Source: Desulfurella amilsii (lineage in GTDB: Bacteria; Campylobacterota_A; Desulfurellia; Desulfurellales; Desulfurellaceae). Taken from it: a stretch of DNA of 64,000 nt. Within the stretch, counting starts at the first letter, position 1. Every line of letters starts with the position of its first letter. A model generated the notes under the pieces. It was not told where the DNA came from. It ran no database searches and saw only the letters and a list, made by a program, of their open reading frames with translations. Location: contig NZ_MDSU01000020.1 in NCBI RefSeq assembly GCF_002119425.1, positions 1 through 64,000 of the forward strand, in the 5' to 3' direction. This document shows positions 16,225 through 24,350 of the stretch, piece after piece. The position numbers and the translations under genes are program-made.

Positions 16225-16875
16225 TTAGTTTTTTAGAATACCTATTTTTAAAGCAAATTTAATAAAATCAGATTTATTTTCTATGTTTAATTTTTCAAAA
16301 GCACGTGTTTTATATGTAGAAACGGTTTTTTCGCTTATATAGTATTTAAATGCTATTTCTCTGTTTGTAAAACCTCTTGCAAAGTCTACCATAACTTCTT
16401 TTTCTCTATCACTTAATTTATCCCATAGTTGTTTTTCAGCAGATACGTTTTGCGTATCATTGTTGCTTATCACTTGAGATATAAACTGAGATTCTGCAAA
16501 CAATTCTCCGCTATTTACTTTTTTTATAGCGTAAATCAAATCTGAATCCATAGATTTTTTAAGCACAAAGCCCGAGGCGCCCTTATTTATAGCTTCTTTA
16601 AAGTATTCATAATCTTCATACATAGTTAAAATGATAATTTTTGAAGAAGGCGATAATTCTTTAATTTGTTCAATGAAATTTAGACCATTTTCACCGTTTA
16701 TGGCAATATCTAATAAAACGATTTTTGGTTTTTTATCTTTGATTATATATATGGCGTCTTTGATTGATGAAGCTAAACCAACTACATCAATTTCTTTATA
16801 GGAAGATAGAAGACTATGCAAGCCTGCAAGCAAGATCTTGTGATCATCAATAATTATAATTGATATTGATTTCAT
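16225..16875 (-). CDS. NarL/FixJ-family response regulator
   Basis: 216 residues. Receiver domain with Asp10, Asp11, phospho-acceptor Asp56 (VLLDIAI), Thr84 and Lys106; LuxR-type helix-turn-helix in the C-terminal part (LSDREKEVMVDFARGFTNRE to ISEKTVSTYKTR). Its start overlaps the histidine kinase stop (ATGA), so the two are translated together and form a cognate pair. Likely targets are the neighbouring cytochrome promoters, which share a sequence motif (19221-19250 and 20783-20834); this is inference. Confidence 0.93.
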   Translation of the reverse strand: MKSISIIIIDDHKILLAGLHSLLSSYKEIDVVGLASSIKDAIYIIKDKKPKIVLLDIAINGENGLNFIEQIKELSPSSKIIILTMYEDYEYFKEAINKGASGFVLKKSMDSDLIYAIKKVNSGELFAESQFISQVISNNDTQNVSAEKQLWDKLSDREKEVMVDFARGFTNREIAFKYYISEKTVSTYKTRAFEKLNIENKSDFIKFALKIGILKN

Positions 16876-18221
16876 GTTGGCACCTCAAACGATACTGTGG
16901 TTCCTTCATCAATTTTTGAAATTATATTTAATTTTCCATTTAAAATAGCACACCTTTCTTTCATTATTACAATACCAAAATGTTGTTTTTTTGGTATTTC
17001 GGTATCGTTGATTTCAAAACCTATACCGTCATCTTTTATATAACCATTAATTTGATCGTCATGTGTGGATAAATGAATGTAAATATTGTGTGGTTTTGCA
17101 TATTTTATGGAGTTCATAACGGCTTCCTGGATTACTCTAAAAACGCAAGTTGAAATTTCACTGTTTAATGTTGATGCATCAAGGTTTGTAATGTCTAAAT
17201 GGATATTAAAACTTGCATTTTTTTGCAAATTGCCTACGAAATTTTTCAAGGCAGAAGAAAGACCTAGTGTATCTAAGGTAATGGGTCTCAAGCTAAAACA
17301 TATATCGTGTATATTGGAGAGCTCATCCGATATGAGATTGCTTAAAGAGGAAATTTCATTGCGATAACCAACATTTCTCCTTAGTATATCAAGTTGGAGT
17401 TTTACATATACCAATGTCTGAGATAGCTGGTCATGAAGTTCCCGGGCTATTTTCTTTTTTTCTTCTTCTTGTATACTTATTAATCTTTTTATAAGATTGG
17501 ATATTATGCTTTGTTGTTTTTTTATCTCTTCTTCGTGCCTTTGCAGGTTATAACTCATTAAGTTAAATGAATCAAATAGTAATCCAATTTCGTCGTTTTT
17601 TAATAATTTATTAACCTTAAGTTGCTGGTAGTTACCATTATGTATAATTGATTCAATAGCTTTGCGAAGAACTTTTATTGGTTTTATAAACGTATTTAAA
17701 AATATAATAGATATCAAAATAAGCACGAAACCACCGAACAAGAAAAGTAAAATAATTTTTTTCAAGAAATCTAAAAAAAATAGATCAGCATCTTTTAAAG
17801 ATACTCCAATTAGTATGCTAGATGAATTGTCCACATTGGCTTTGGTCAAATATATTCTAGTGTTTTCTAACTTAACAATCTTTTTATCTTGTACTGAAAA
17901 TAAATACCTATATGTGTTTTTATTACATAAAATACTACCTGTTTGAGTTTTTACACAGGCAACTTTTATAAATGGGCTGCCCACAATTGTAGCGTGCAGT
18001 ATGTTTTGAATTCTTTTTGCATCGTTTTGTTTTAAGGGATTAGCTAACTCCATTTTTAGCTCTTGGGATTTTCTTTTGCCAAAACCTTCAAAAAGTTTGT
18101 AATACCTACCTTGGAATTTATAGTATTCAAAAAGGACTAGAGCAACACTAGAGATTAAAATGAATATTAAACTCAACAATATAGCTTTGTAAAATAAAGA
18201 TATCCTGTATTTTTTAATCAT
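16872..18221 (-). CDS. NarX-like membrane sensor histidine kinase
   Basis: 449 residues. Two membrane helices (about 10-32 and 155-178) flank a periplasmic sensor domain of about 120 residues that contains two Cys (VACVKTQTGSILCN). Then a HAMP segment, a coiled coil, the HisKA_3 dimerisation box with His263 (ARELHDQLSQTL) and an HATPase_c domain (EAVMNSIKYAKP, DDGIGFE). The paired Cys could sense redox state. It lies 9 bases after the lipoprotein gene and is coupled to the response-regulator gene. Confidence 0.92.
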   Translation of the reverse strand: MIKKYRISLFYKAILLSLIFILISSVALVLFEYYKFQGRYYKLFEGFGKRKSQELKMELANPLKQNDAKRIQNILHATIVGSPFIKVACVKTQTGSILCNKNTYRYLFSVQDKKIVKLENTRIYLTKANVDNSSSILIGVSLKDADLFFLDFLKKIILLFLFGGFVLILISIIFLNTFIKPIKVLRKAIESIIHNGNYQQLKVNKLLKNDEIGLLFDSFNLMSYNLQRHEEEIKKQQSIISNLIKRLISIQEEEKKKIARELHDQLSQTLVYVKLQLDILRRNVGYRNEISSLSNLISDELSNIHDICFSLRPITLDTLGLSSALKNFVGNLQKNASFNIHLDITNLDASTLNSEISTCVFRVIQEAVMNSIKYAKPHNIYIHLSTHDDQINGYIKDDGIGFEINDTEIPKKQHFGIVIMKERCAILNGKLNIISKIDEGTTVSFEVPT

Positions 18222-18230
18222 ACAAAAATT

Positions 18231-18863
18231 TTAATAAGATGCAATTTCTTTTTTTATAAAATCTACACAGTTATTTTCAAAATGCCCATTGGATTGAACC
18301 AGGTATTCGGCGTTGTGAGTTCTTGAAGTTATTATATAGTATTTAGGTATAAATTCTAATAGGGTTTTATTGTTTACCTGTGTAGCAAATATTACCATAT
18401 AAAAATTCCATGCCACAATCCCGTTCAATGCAGATTTATCTTTTGTGTACTCGGATATTTGTGTCGGTAAACTTGTAGAGTAATATTGAGCTACATTAGA
18501 GGATATATCGACTTCCAAAAGCCCTTCCTTTATACTAGAACGTTTAATATGATAGTTATTGAGCTCAGTAAATTTTAATAACGCTTGCCATACTTCATTA
18601 AAGGGTGCGCTTATGAATATTCTTTCTCTTATTAAATGTGTTTGTTTGTAGGTATTTGTTTTATCAATAGATACGTCACTTAAGTTAACTTCGCTTGATT
18701 TTGTTTTGTATTCTTTTTTTATTTCTTGCGCATTTTTCTCTTTAGGTTTTTGAAATAAATAAGGCGAATTTGTGTGTGGATACACAAGACCATTTTCTGC
18801 ACCCGCAGAACAAGACGATACGGCAAAACACGATAATATAGCAAATAAGAATTTATGCTTCAT
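18231..18863 (-). CDS. hypothetical lipoprotein in the cytochrome operon
   Basis: 210 residues. Signal sequence with lipobox VSSC (Cys18), so it should be lipidated. The N-terminal third of the mature protein is low complexity and charged; the rest (IFISAPFNEVWQALLKF onward, to about residue 205) looks like one alpha/beta domain, with faint similarity to BamC-type helix-grip domains. I do not recognise a family. It sits 7 bases after the cytochrome c gene and 9 bases before the kinase gene, so it might help assemble or sense the outer-membrane cytochrome. Confidence 0.7.
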   Translation of the reverse strand: MKHKFLFAILSCFAVSSCSAGAENGLVYPHTNSPYLFQKPKEKNAQEIKKEYKTKSSEVNLSDVSIDKTNTYKQTHLIRERIFISAPFNEVWQALLKFTELNNYHIKRSSIKEGLLEVDISSNVAQYYSTSLPTQISEYTKDKSALNGIVAWNFYMVIFATQVNNKTLLEFIPKYYIITSRTHNAEYLVQSNGHFENNCVDFIKKEIASY

Positions 18864-18870
18864 AAAAACC

Positions 18871-19164
18871 TCATTTTTTAAGTGTGTGCAAAAAAGCCGA
18901 TATATCTTTTATATTTTGTACGTTGTTTAGCTGTGGATTTGATGACTTTACTGGCTTCATCATGCCAACATTATTAAGAGCCCACTCAATCTTTTTAACT
19001 GATTGGTCTACAATATTTGGCCCTACATTTCCCTGCGCATTACTACCATGGCATGGTGCGCAAATAGATTCAAATAGCTGTCTGCCATGTTGAATATTGG
19101 CGGCATTGGAGACAACAGGTGCAGCCAGCATTAACCCAACAAAACAAAATAAATACTTTTTCAT
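18871..19164 (-). CDS. small periplasmic monohaem cytochrome c
   Basis: 97 residues. Signal peptide cleaved near NAA (residue 22), one haem site CAPCH (Cys35, Cys38, His39) and a likely distal Met in GMMKPV (about 67-68), i.e. a class I cytochrome c of about 8 kDa. It should shuttle electrons in the periplasm. It is the first gene of an operon with the lipoprotein, sensor kinase, regulator, CcsA and ResB, and it follows the Cyc2-like gene, so it is the natural partner between outer-membrane haem and the Rieske/cytochrome b complex. A strong AAGGAGG precedes the start. Confidence 0.93.
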   Translation of the reverse strand: MKKYLFCFVGLMLAAPVVSNAANIQHGRQLFESICAPCHGSNAQGNVGPNIVDQSVKKIEWALNNVGMMKPVKSSNPQLNNVQNIKDISAFLHTLKK

Positions 19165-19185
19165 AAAAAACCTCCTTAAGTTATT

Positions 19186-19250
19186 AATATAATGTAAAAT
19201 ATATCTTTTTGGGAATTTTTAAATCAGAATTAGTCGATTTTTTGTAAGAA
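19186..19250 (-). promoter_or_regulatory. cytochrome c operon promoter with two-block upstream motif
   Basis: On the minus strand there is a TATATT -10 (19186-19191) without a recognisable -35. Upstream lie AAATCAGAA (19221-19229, plus-strand reading) and TTTGTAAGAA (19241-19250). The same two blocks occur at nearly the same distance before the Cyc2-like gene. A poor -35 plus shared upstream elements suggests activation by a regulator. Confidence 0.5.
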
Positions 19251-19257
19251 TTTTTAT

Positions 19258-19297
19258 TACAACCTCCACCCACTGTTCTTGGTGGGCGGAGGTTGTA
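19258..19297 (-). terminator. strong hairpin between the Cyc2-like and cytochrome c genes
   Basis: TACAACCTCC pairs with GGAGGTTGTA, then after one mismatch CCCAC pairs with GTGGG, leaving an 8-base loop. It lies 34 bases after the Cyc2-like stop codon on the minus strand. The U tract is poor, so partial read-through or transcript stabilisation is possible. Confidence 0.65.
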
Positions 19298-19330
19298 TAT
19301 TAAAAGGAGGTAGGCTAAGTATGAAAAAAG

Positions 19331-20728
19331 TTAGAAAGCATATTGTAACATCACTCTGGTTGTATCATAATTAGATGCACTTCCGCCAGTAGCTGCAACA
19401 TCAGGGTTATCTTTATTGTAAATGTCTTCTTCGAGTCTTAAATTGACATTTTGGTATGGATACCATGAAAGACCCATTGCTTCACCTGAGACATTTAAAT
19501 CTTTTAGTTCAGATGAATGCTGGTAGGTATATTTTGCATATATACCATAGGTTCTATTGTAGTAATAGTCTGCATTTATGCTAAAGTTATTAGCAGCAAC
19601 AGCAGAACCGTTGATTAGTTGTCCATTAGAAATATCATGCCCATAGAAAGAACCATTTTTATCGTGTATAAAAGAAGCAAATATTTCAAAAAGATTGTGG
19701 GAGTCTATGTATTGTAATTGACCATCAAGACCATACTCTTTAACTGCATCAGAGTACTGTCCAGTTCCTGGAGCCTCGCTTGCTGTTATGTTTTCATGTC
19801 CAAAATATCCAAATGTTCCAATTTCTGTATAAATATGATCAAATTCTGGAAAGAAATACGCTAGTCTTCCATATTCATCTACATTAGATGTTCCATCAAA
19901 TGTAGCGGAATCAGATCCAGGATTAGTTAAAACAACGTAGGTTGGCGAAGTTTTTCCTACTTCACCGCTAGTTGGGTGATATAAGCCAAAGGCAGCATAT
20001 AACCCACCATGTGTAAAACCTCCAAGCATTGCGTAAATTTCGCCACCTTCTAAAGGAGAAGGTGCAAAAGCTTCAAAAAATCTGTTTCTTGAACTTATAC
20101 CGCCCGAAAAACCATGTAATAATGCGCCCCAATTGCCAATAGAGTTTGTTGGATCACTAAAGCCTACCATATCTTCGCCTCTTAAGCCAAATGTTAAATT
20201 ATATGGTCCCAATTTCTCATTTGGACCAACCAGTGCCAAATCAAATCCGCCTAATGTAAGAGAGCCACCCTCATCGTTGATACCTGTCAGTTCGGTAAAG
20301 GTACCTATATCTGGAGCTATTTCGCCAGCAAAATACAGGCTTGAACCTTTAACCAAATTAAATTTTGTTTTGCTTGGTACATTTGAGCCGCCTTTCATGT
20401 GCGAGTATTGTGATTTTACACGCATAGAAAGCATAGGGATTTGATTAACTGCGAGATTTGGCAAAAATCCCTCTTCACTAGCTTGTTGTTTGTATTGATT
20501 GCGCGCAAATTTGATTAATTTGGAGTAATCGTAAGTATAGCCGTGAAGTTTAAAATCTCTACCAAAAGGTGTCAAGTGAGGAAATACTGTGTGGCATACG
20601 TCGCAGGATAAACCAGTTTGGCGTGAAAATGAAGGAATAGCCCTTGCTTTTTTTACAAAACCTAGCATGCTTAGCGCCACTACCAGCATAAATAGCAAGA
20701 GATCTCTAAACCGTAAGTTTTTTGACAT
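19331..20728 (-). CDS. Cyc2-like fused monohaem cytochrome-porin (outer membrane)
   Basis: 465 residues. Signal peptide cleaved after ARA (residue 30), then a short haem-binding segment with FSRQTGLSCDVCH (Cys42, Cys45, His46) and the adjoining FPHLTPFGRDFKLHGY, followed by about 390 residues of alternating beta-strand sequence ending in a C-terminal Phe (MLQYAF), the outer-membrane beta-signal. The RQTG-C-x2-CH and L-x2-FGRxFK pattern matches the N-terminus of Cyc2, the iron-oxidiser outer-membrane cytochrome fused to a porin; length (465) is near that of Acidithiobacillus Cyc2 (about 485). Iron oxidation is not implied; related porin-cytochromes have unknown donors or acceptors. It has its own promoter region and a strong ribosome site. 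Confidence 0.75.
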   Translation of the reverse strand: MSKNLRFRDLLLFMLVVALSMLGFVKKARAIPSFSRQTGLSCDVCHTVFPHLTPFGRDFKLHGYTYDYSKLIKFARNQYKQQASEEGFLPNLAVNQIPMLSMRVKSQYSHMKGGSNVPSKTKFNLVKGSSLYFAGEIAPDIGTFTELTGINDEGGSLTLGGFDLALVGPNEKLGPYNLTFGLRGEDMVGFSDPTNSIGNWGALLHGFSGGISSRNRFFEAFAPSPLEGGEIYAMLGGFTHGGLYAAFGLYHPTSGEVGKTSPTYVVLTNPGSDSATFDGTSNVDEYGRLAYFFPEFDHIYTEIGTFGYFGHENITASEAPGTGQYSDAVKEYGLDGQLQYIDSHNLFEIFASFIHDKNGSFYGHDISNGQLINGSAVAANNFSINADYYYNRTYGIYAKYTYQHSSELKDLNVSGEAMGLSWYPYQNVNLRLEEDIYNKDNPDVAATGGSASNYDTTRVMLQYAF

Positions 20729-20757
20729 AAACTTACCTCCTTGAATAAATTTTTAAT

Positions 20758-20834
20758 ATCATAAGCTCTCGGCGTTTTTTTAAAATCAGAACAAATTTAT
20801 TTTTTTGTAAGAATAATAATTTACTTTGTAAGAA
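20758..20834 (-). promoter_or_regulatory. Cyc2-like gene promoter with two-block upstream motif
   Basis: Minus-strand TATGAT -10 (20758-20763), no good -35. Plus-strand reading: AAATCAGAA at 20783-20791 and TTTGTAAGAA at 20804-20813, with a second TTTGTAAGAA at 20825-20834, 21 bases (two helical turns) away. This matches the layout before the cytochrome c gene. Confidence 0.5.
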
Positions 20835-20865
20835 AAGCTATGTTGTTCTTGTTTAATAATTCCTA

Positions 20866-20894
20866 TTGACAAACGAAAAATAAAATGTTATCAA
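20866..20894 (+). promoter_or_regulatory. sigma-70 promoter for the met operon
   Basis: TTGACA, a 17-base spacer and TATCAA. The expected start leaves a leader of about 30 bases with GAGGTG before metY. No SAM riboswitch-like structure is possible in so short a leader. Confidence 0.6.
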
Positions 20895-20929
20895 TGAGTT
20901 AGCATATAAGTAACTATTGAGGTGTTAAA

Positions 20930-22192
20930 ATGAAAATAGAAACGATCTTGCTTCACTATGGTTATAAGCCAGATGAGAATAAATCTCAGGCAATACCCAT
21001 ATATCAAACTTCTTCTTATAGGTTTGATTCTATACATGATGCGTATGATTTGTTTAGCTTAAATAAACAAGGCTATATCTACACAAGAATCAACAACCCT
21101 ACAGTGCAGATTTTGGAAAATAGACTTGCTGCAATGCATAATGCAAAAAGTGCAATTGTTGTATCATCTGGTCAAGCGGCTATTGTGTATTCAATTTTAA
21201 ATTTAGCATCATCAAAAGATAATATAGTCAGCAGTAAATATTTATATGGTGGCACTTATAATTTGTTTAAATATACATTAAAAAAATTTGACATAGAAGC
21301 GAGGTTTGCGCAAACAAACGATCCTCTTGATTTTAGTAAGCTTATAGATGATAGAACCAAAGCTATATATGTCGAGTCGATTGGTAATCCTACAAATAGA
21401 ATAGCTGATTTTAAAAAACTATCTTTGCTTGCTCATAATAACAATATACCATTGATAGTGGATAACACGGTAAGCCCAATAATATTCAACCCCTTTGATT
21501 TTGGAGCAGATTTAGTTGTATATTCTCTAACAAAATTTATAAGTGGAAATGGTACAACTATTGGCGGCGCAATTATAGAAAAGGGTGATTTTGATTGGGA
21601 TAATCCTAAATTTAAAGATGAGTTTAGTTTTGATGAGTCCTACCATGGTTTGTCATACAATGAAAAATTTAAGGATGCAGGTATTTTTACCACAAAAGCC
21701 AGGTTGCAGCTGCTAAGGGACATTGGTGCTTGTATTTCACCATTTAACGCATTTTTAATTTTGCTGGGTTTGGAAACTCTGCCTCTTCGAATTGAAAGAC
21801 ACTGCGAAAATGCTTTAAAAGTAGCAAGTTTTTTATCCAACCACCCCGCAGTTAGCTGGGTAAATCACTTGTCTTTAAAAAACCACCCTGATTATAATTT
21901 TGCCAATGAATACTTTAAAAAAGGATTTGGAAGCATAATAGGCTTTGGCGTCTTGGGTGGTTTTGAAAAAGCAAAGGCTTTTGTTGAAAACTTAAATTTA
22001 ATCATCCATTTAGCCAACATAGGTGATGCAAGGAGTTTAATCATACACCCAGCAAGCACAACGCATAGCCAATTAAGCAAAGAAGAGCTTAAAAAAGCCC
22101 AGATAGGAGAAGATTTTTTGAGATTATCTGTAGGGATTGAGCATGTTGATGATATTATTGAAGACCTAAAGCAAGCTTTGGAGAAAATATGA
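20930..22192 (+). CDS. metY: O-acetylhomoserine sulfhydrylase
   Basis: 420 residues, a PLP enzyme of the Cys/Met metabolism family. It makes homocysteine from O-acetylhomoserine and sulfide. PLP lysine is Lys202 in YSLTKFISGNG; other family marks are YTRINNPT, SSGQAA and ESIGNPTN. First gene of a four-gene operon; its stop overlaps the MOSC gene start (ATGA). Direct sulfhydrylation suits a cell living in sulfide. Confidence 0.93.
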   Translation: MKIETILLHYGYKPDENKSQAIPIYQTSSYRFDSIHDAYDLFSLNKQGYIYTRINNPTVQILENRLAAMHNAKSAIVVSSGQAAIVYSILNLASSKDNIVSSKYLYGGTYNLFKYTLKKFDIEARFAQTNDPLDFSKLIDDRTKAIYVESIGNPTNRIADFKKLSLLAHNNNIPLIVDNTVSPIIFNPFDFGADLVVYSLTKFISGNGTTIGGAIIEKGDFDWDNPKFKDEFSFDESYHGLSYNEKFKDAGIFTTKARLQLLRDIGACISPFNAFLILLGLETLPLRIERHCENALKVASFLSNHPAVSWVNHLSLKNHPDYNFANEYFKKGFGSIIGFGVLGGFEKAKAFVENLNLIIHLANIGDARSLIIHPASTTHSQLSKEELKKAQIGEDFLRLSVGIEHVDDIIEDLKQALEKI

Positions 22193-22635
22193 GCATAGTT
22201 ATATCTGTAAATATAAGCAAAACTAAGGGCGTTCCAAAAGAACCTTTAGAAAAAGTCATTGCGGTAAAAAATTATGGTTTGTTTGGTGACGCACATGCTT
22301 TCAAAAACTCCAATAGGCAAGTAAGTTTTTTGGATTTTGACGAAATAATGGCTTTTAACAAGGATTTACCTTTTGGATCGTTTGCTGAAAATATTACTGT
22401 GAGTGGCTTGCGTGATGAATCTGTTTTTGTTGGCTCTATAATAAAAATTGGAAATACTATCATAAAAGTTACGCAAATTGGCAAAACTTGCCACAATGCT
22501 TGCAATATAAAAAAACTTTTAGGTTCCTGTATAATGCCAAAAGAAGGAATTTTCGGCGTTATTTTAAAAGGCGGACTTATAAAACCAAATATGGTTGTTG
22601 AGGCAATAAATGGAAAAGATGTTTACAATAGATAA
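22189..22635 (+). CDS. MOSC-domain protein
   Basis: 148 residues, a stand-alone MOSC domain. Typical marks: GLFGDAHAF, RQVSFLDFDEI, GSFAENITVSGL, and VTQIGKTCHNACNI with the conserved Cys region, then MPKEGIFG. MOSC domains of MoaB/YiiM-type are linked to molybdenum cofactor sulfuration or to sulfur transfer. Its place between metY and metX, overlapping both, is unusual and suggests a sulfur-handling job in homocysteine synthesis; a molybdenum role is the alternative. Confidence 0.85.
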   Translation: MSIVISVNISKTKGVPKEPLEKVIAVKNYGLFGDAHAFKNSNRQVSFLDFDEIMAFNKDLPFGSFAENITVSGLRDESVFVGSIIKIGNTIIKVTQIGKTCHNACNIKKLLGSCIMPKEGIFGVILKGGLIKPNMVVEAINGKDVYNR

Positions 22636-23692
22636 ACCTCTTGAGCTTGAGTGTAAAAAAACACTATATCCGCCAATATATATAGCTTACGAAACGTATG
22701 GAAAACTAAACACGAATAAAACAAACGCAATACTTGTATGTCATGCATTAACAGGTAGTGCTTGCGCTTATTCTGATAATACCGACAAAAAAGGTTTTTG
22801 GGATACATTGATAGGTCCTAACAAGGCACTTGATACCAATAAGTATTTTATAATTTGTTCTAATGTTTTGGGTAGCTGTTATGGTTCAAGCGGCCCAAGT
22901 TCTACAAATCCTAAAACTAACAAACCTTATGCTCTCGATTTCCCTTTTGTAACAATAAAAGATATGGTTGAAGCACAAAAGCTGCTCATTGAGCATTTAG
23001 GTATAGAAAAATTATTGTGTGCAATTGGAGGCTCAATGGGAGGCATGCAGGTGTTGCAGTGGGCAAGAAACTATCCATATATGGTTAAATCTGTTGTTGC
23101 AATAGCCACGACCTATAGACATAATGCTGTCCAAATTGCATTTAATGAAGTAGCAAGACAGGCTGTTATAAACGATCCTGAGTGGAATAATGGAAATTAT
23201 TACTCAAAAAGTTTGCCAAAATATGGGCTTGCTGTGGCTAGAATGGTAGGCCATATTACTTATTTAAGCAAAGATTCAATGCAAAAAAAGTTTGGCCGAA
23301 ATCTAGTAAGCGACAAAGTAGAGTTTAATTTTTCTGTTAATTTTCAAGTGGAAAGTTACCTGCGCTACAAAGGGGAGCAATTTACTCAACGTTTTGATGC
23401 TAATTCATTTTTATACCTTACAAAGGCAATTGATTATTTCGATTTGCAGCAAGGTTACCCAACATTAGAAGATGCCATAAGTTGTGCAAAAGACGTAAAG
23501 TTTTTAATCGTATCTTTTTCGTCTGATTGGCTTTACCCAAAGGAACAATCTAAGCGTTTGGTGAATGCTTTAGAATCCATCGGCGCAAACGTAAGCTATC
23601 GGAATATAAATTATGAGTATGGTCACGATTCTTTTTTACTGGAAAGCGCAGAGCAAAATTTTATTATTGGTAATTTCTTGAGATTTGTATGA
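22610..23692 (+). CDS. metX: homoserine O-acetyltransferase
   Basis: 360 residues, alpha/beta-hydrolase fold. Nucleophile Ser142 in GGSMGGMQ, catalytic Asp in SSDWLYP and His in EYGHDSF. Family motifs NVLGSCYGSSGP and CHALTGSA are present. It makes O-acetylhomoserine from homoserine and acetyl-CoA (succinyl use cannot be excluded). The start overlaps the end of the MOSC gene by 26 bases; a GAGG lies at the right distance before the ATG at 22610. Confidence 0.93.
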   Translation: MEKMFTIDKPLELECKKTLYPPIYIAYETYGKLNTNKTNAILVCHALTGSACAYSDNTDKKGFWDTLIGPNKALDTNKYFIICSNVLGSCYGSSGPSSTNPKTNKPYALDFPFVTIKDMVEAQKLLIEHLGIEKLLCAIGGSMGGMQVLQWARNYPYMVKSVVAIATTYRHNAVQIAFNEVARQAVINDPEWNNGNYYSKSLPKYGLAVARMVGHITYLSKDSMQKKFGRNLVSDKVEFNFSVNFQVESYLRYKGEQFTQRFDANSFLYLTKAIDYFDLQQGYPTLEDAISCAKDVKFLIVSFSSDWLYPKEQSKRLVNALESIGANVSYRNINYEYGHDSFLLESAEQNFIIGNFLRFV

Positions 23693-24267
23693 GAAAGGAT
23701 TTTAAGATAATTTTTTCGCTTATTAACAATAATTCAAAAGTGCTTGATTTGGGGTGTGGTAGTGGTGATTTGCTTGAACTGTTGGCTAAGAAAAAGACTA
23801 TAGTAGCTAAAGGCATTGAGATTCACCCCAAAAAAGCTTCAGAAAGCATTGCAAAAGGGATAAGCGTTTACGAAGGCGACATGTTCGAGGTGCTTCCAAA
23901 TTATAAAACCAAGTCATACGATTATGTAATTTTAAGTCAAACGCTTAGTGAAGTATCTGACCCAAAGGTAATATTGTCTGAGTCATTAAGGGTTGGAAAA
24001 AAAGTTATAGTAAGTTTTGCAAATTTCGGGTATATATCAAACAGATTGAGCATTTTGCTAAAAGGCAGGATTGCCCAAAAAACACTCTATGATTATTGTT
24101 GGTACGAGAAAAAATACTTCCATCCATTCAGTATTTTAGAATTCGAGCGATACTGCCTTCAAAATGACATAAGAATAATCAAAAAAATTTTAATCTTTGG
24201 GCCTGTTTTATTGAAGCACTACCCTAATTTACTCGCCAGGCACGCGGTATTTTTATTAGAAGGGTAA
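23689..24267 (+). CDS. metW: MetW methyltransferase-like protein
   Basis: 192 residues, a class I methyltransferase fold (VLDLGCGSGDLLELL SAM site) with MetW marks: GIEIHP, YDYVILSQTLSEV, VIVSFANFGY and the C-terminal FHPFSILEFE. MetW commonly accompanies MetX and is needed for full MetX activity in several bacteria. Its start overlaps the metX stop (ATGA). Confidence 0.9.
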   Translation: MRKDFKIIFSLINNNSKVLDLGCGSGDLLELLAKKKTIVAKGIEIHPKKASESIAKGISVYEGDMFEVLPNYKTKSYDYVILSQTLSEVSDPKVILSESLRVGKKVIVSFANFGYISNRLSILLKGRIAQKTLYDYCWYEKKYFHPFSILEFERYCLQNDIRIIKKILIFGPVLLKHYPNLLARHAVFLLEG

Positions 24268-24287
24268 ATAAAATAGTAATTTTGCTG

Positions 24288-24316
24288 TTGACAAAAAACC
24301 TTTTTGTATATAATAT
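24288..24316 (+). promoter_or_regulatory. sigma-70 promoter for the SQR operon
   Basis: TTGACA, then TAATAT at 17 bases (or a perfect TATAAT at 15 bases). The leader of about 30 bases carries a GGAGG before the SQR start. A strong match to consensus suggests high constitutive expression. Confidence 0.65.
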
Positions 24317-24350
24317 ATAGTAAGTTGATAACTAATTATTTGGAGGTTTT

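Noticed and set aside
19321-19374. 17-codon plus-strand frame (MKKVRKHIVTSLWLYHN) preceded by AAAGGAGG, antisense to the end of the Cyc2-like gene
   Set aside because: The spacing to the ribosome site is long, the frame is tiny and lies inside a conserved coding end; probably chance from a complementary purine run.
20930-24267. SAM riboswitch before the metY operon
   Set aside because: The promoter leaves only about 30 bases of leader, too short for any SAM aptamer, and no stem pattern is seen.
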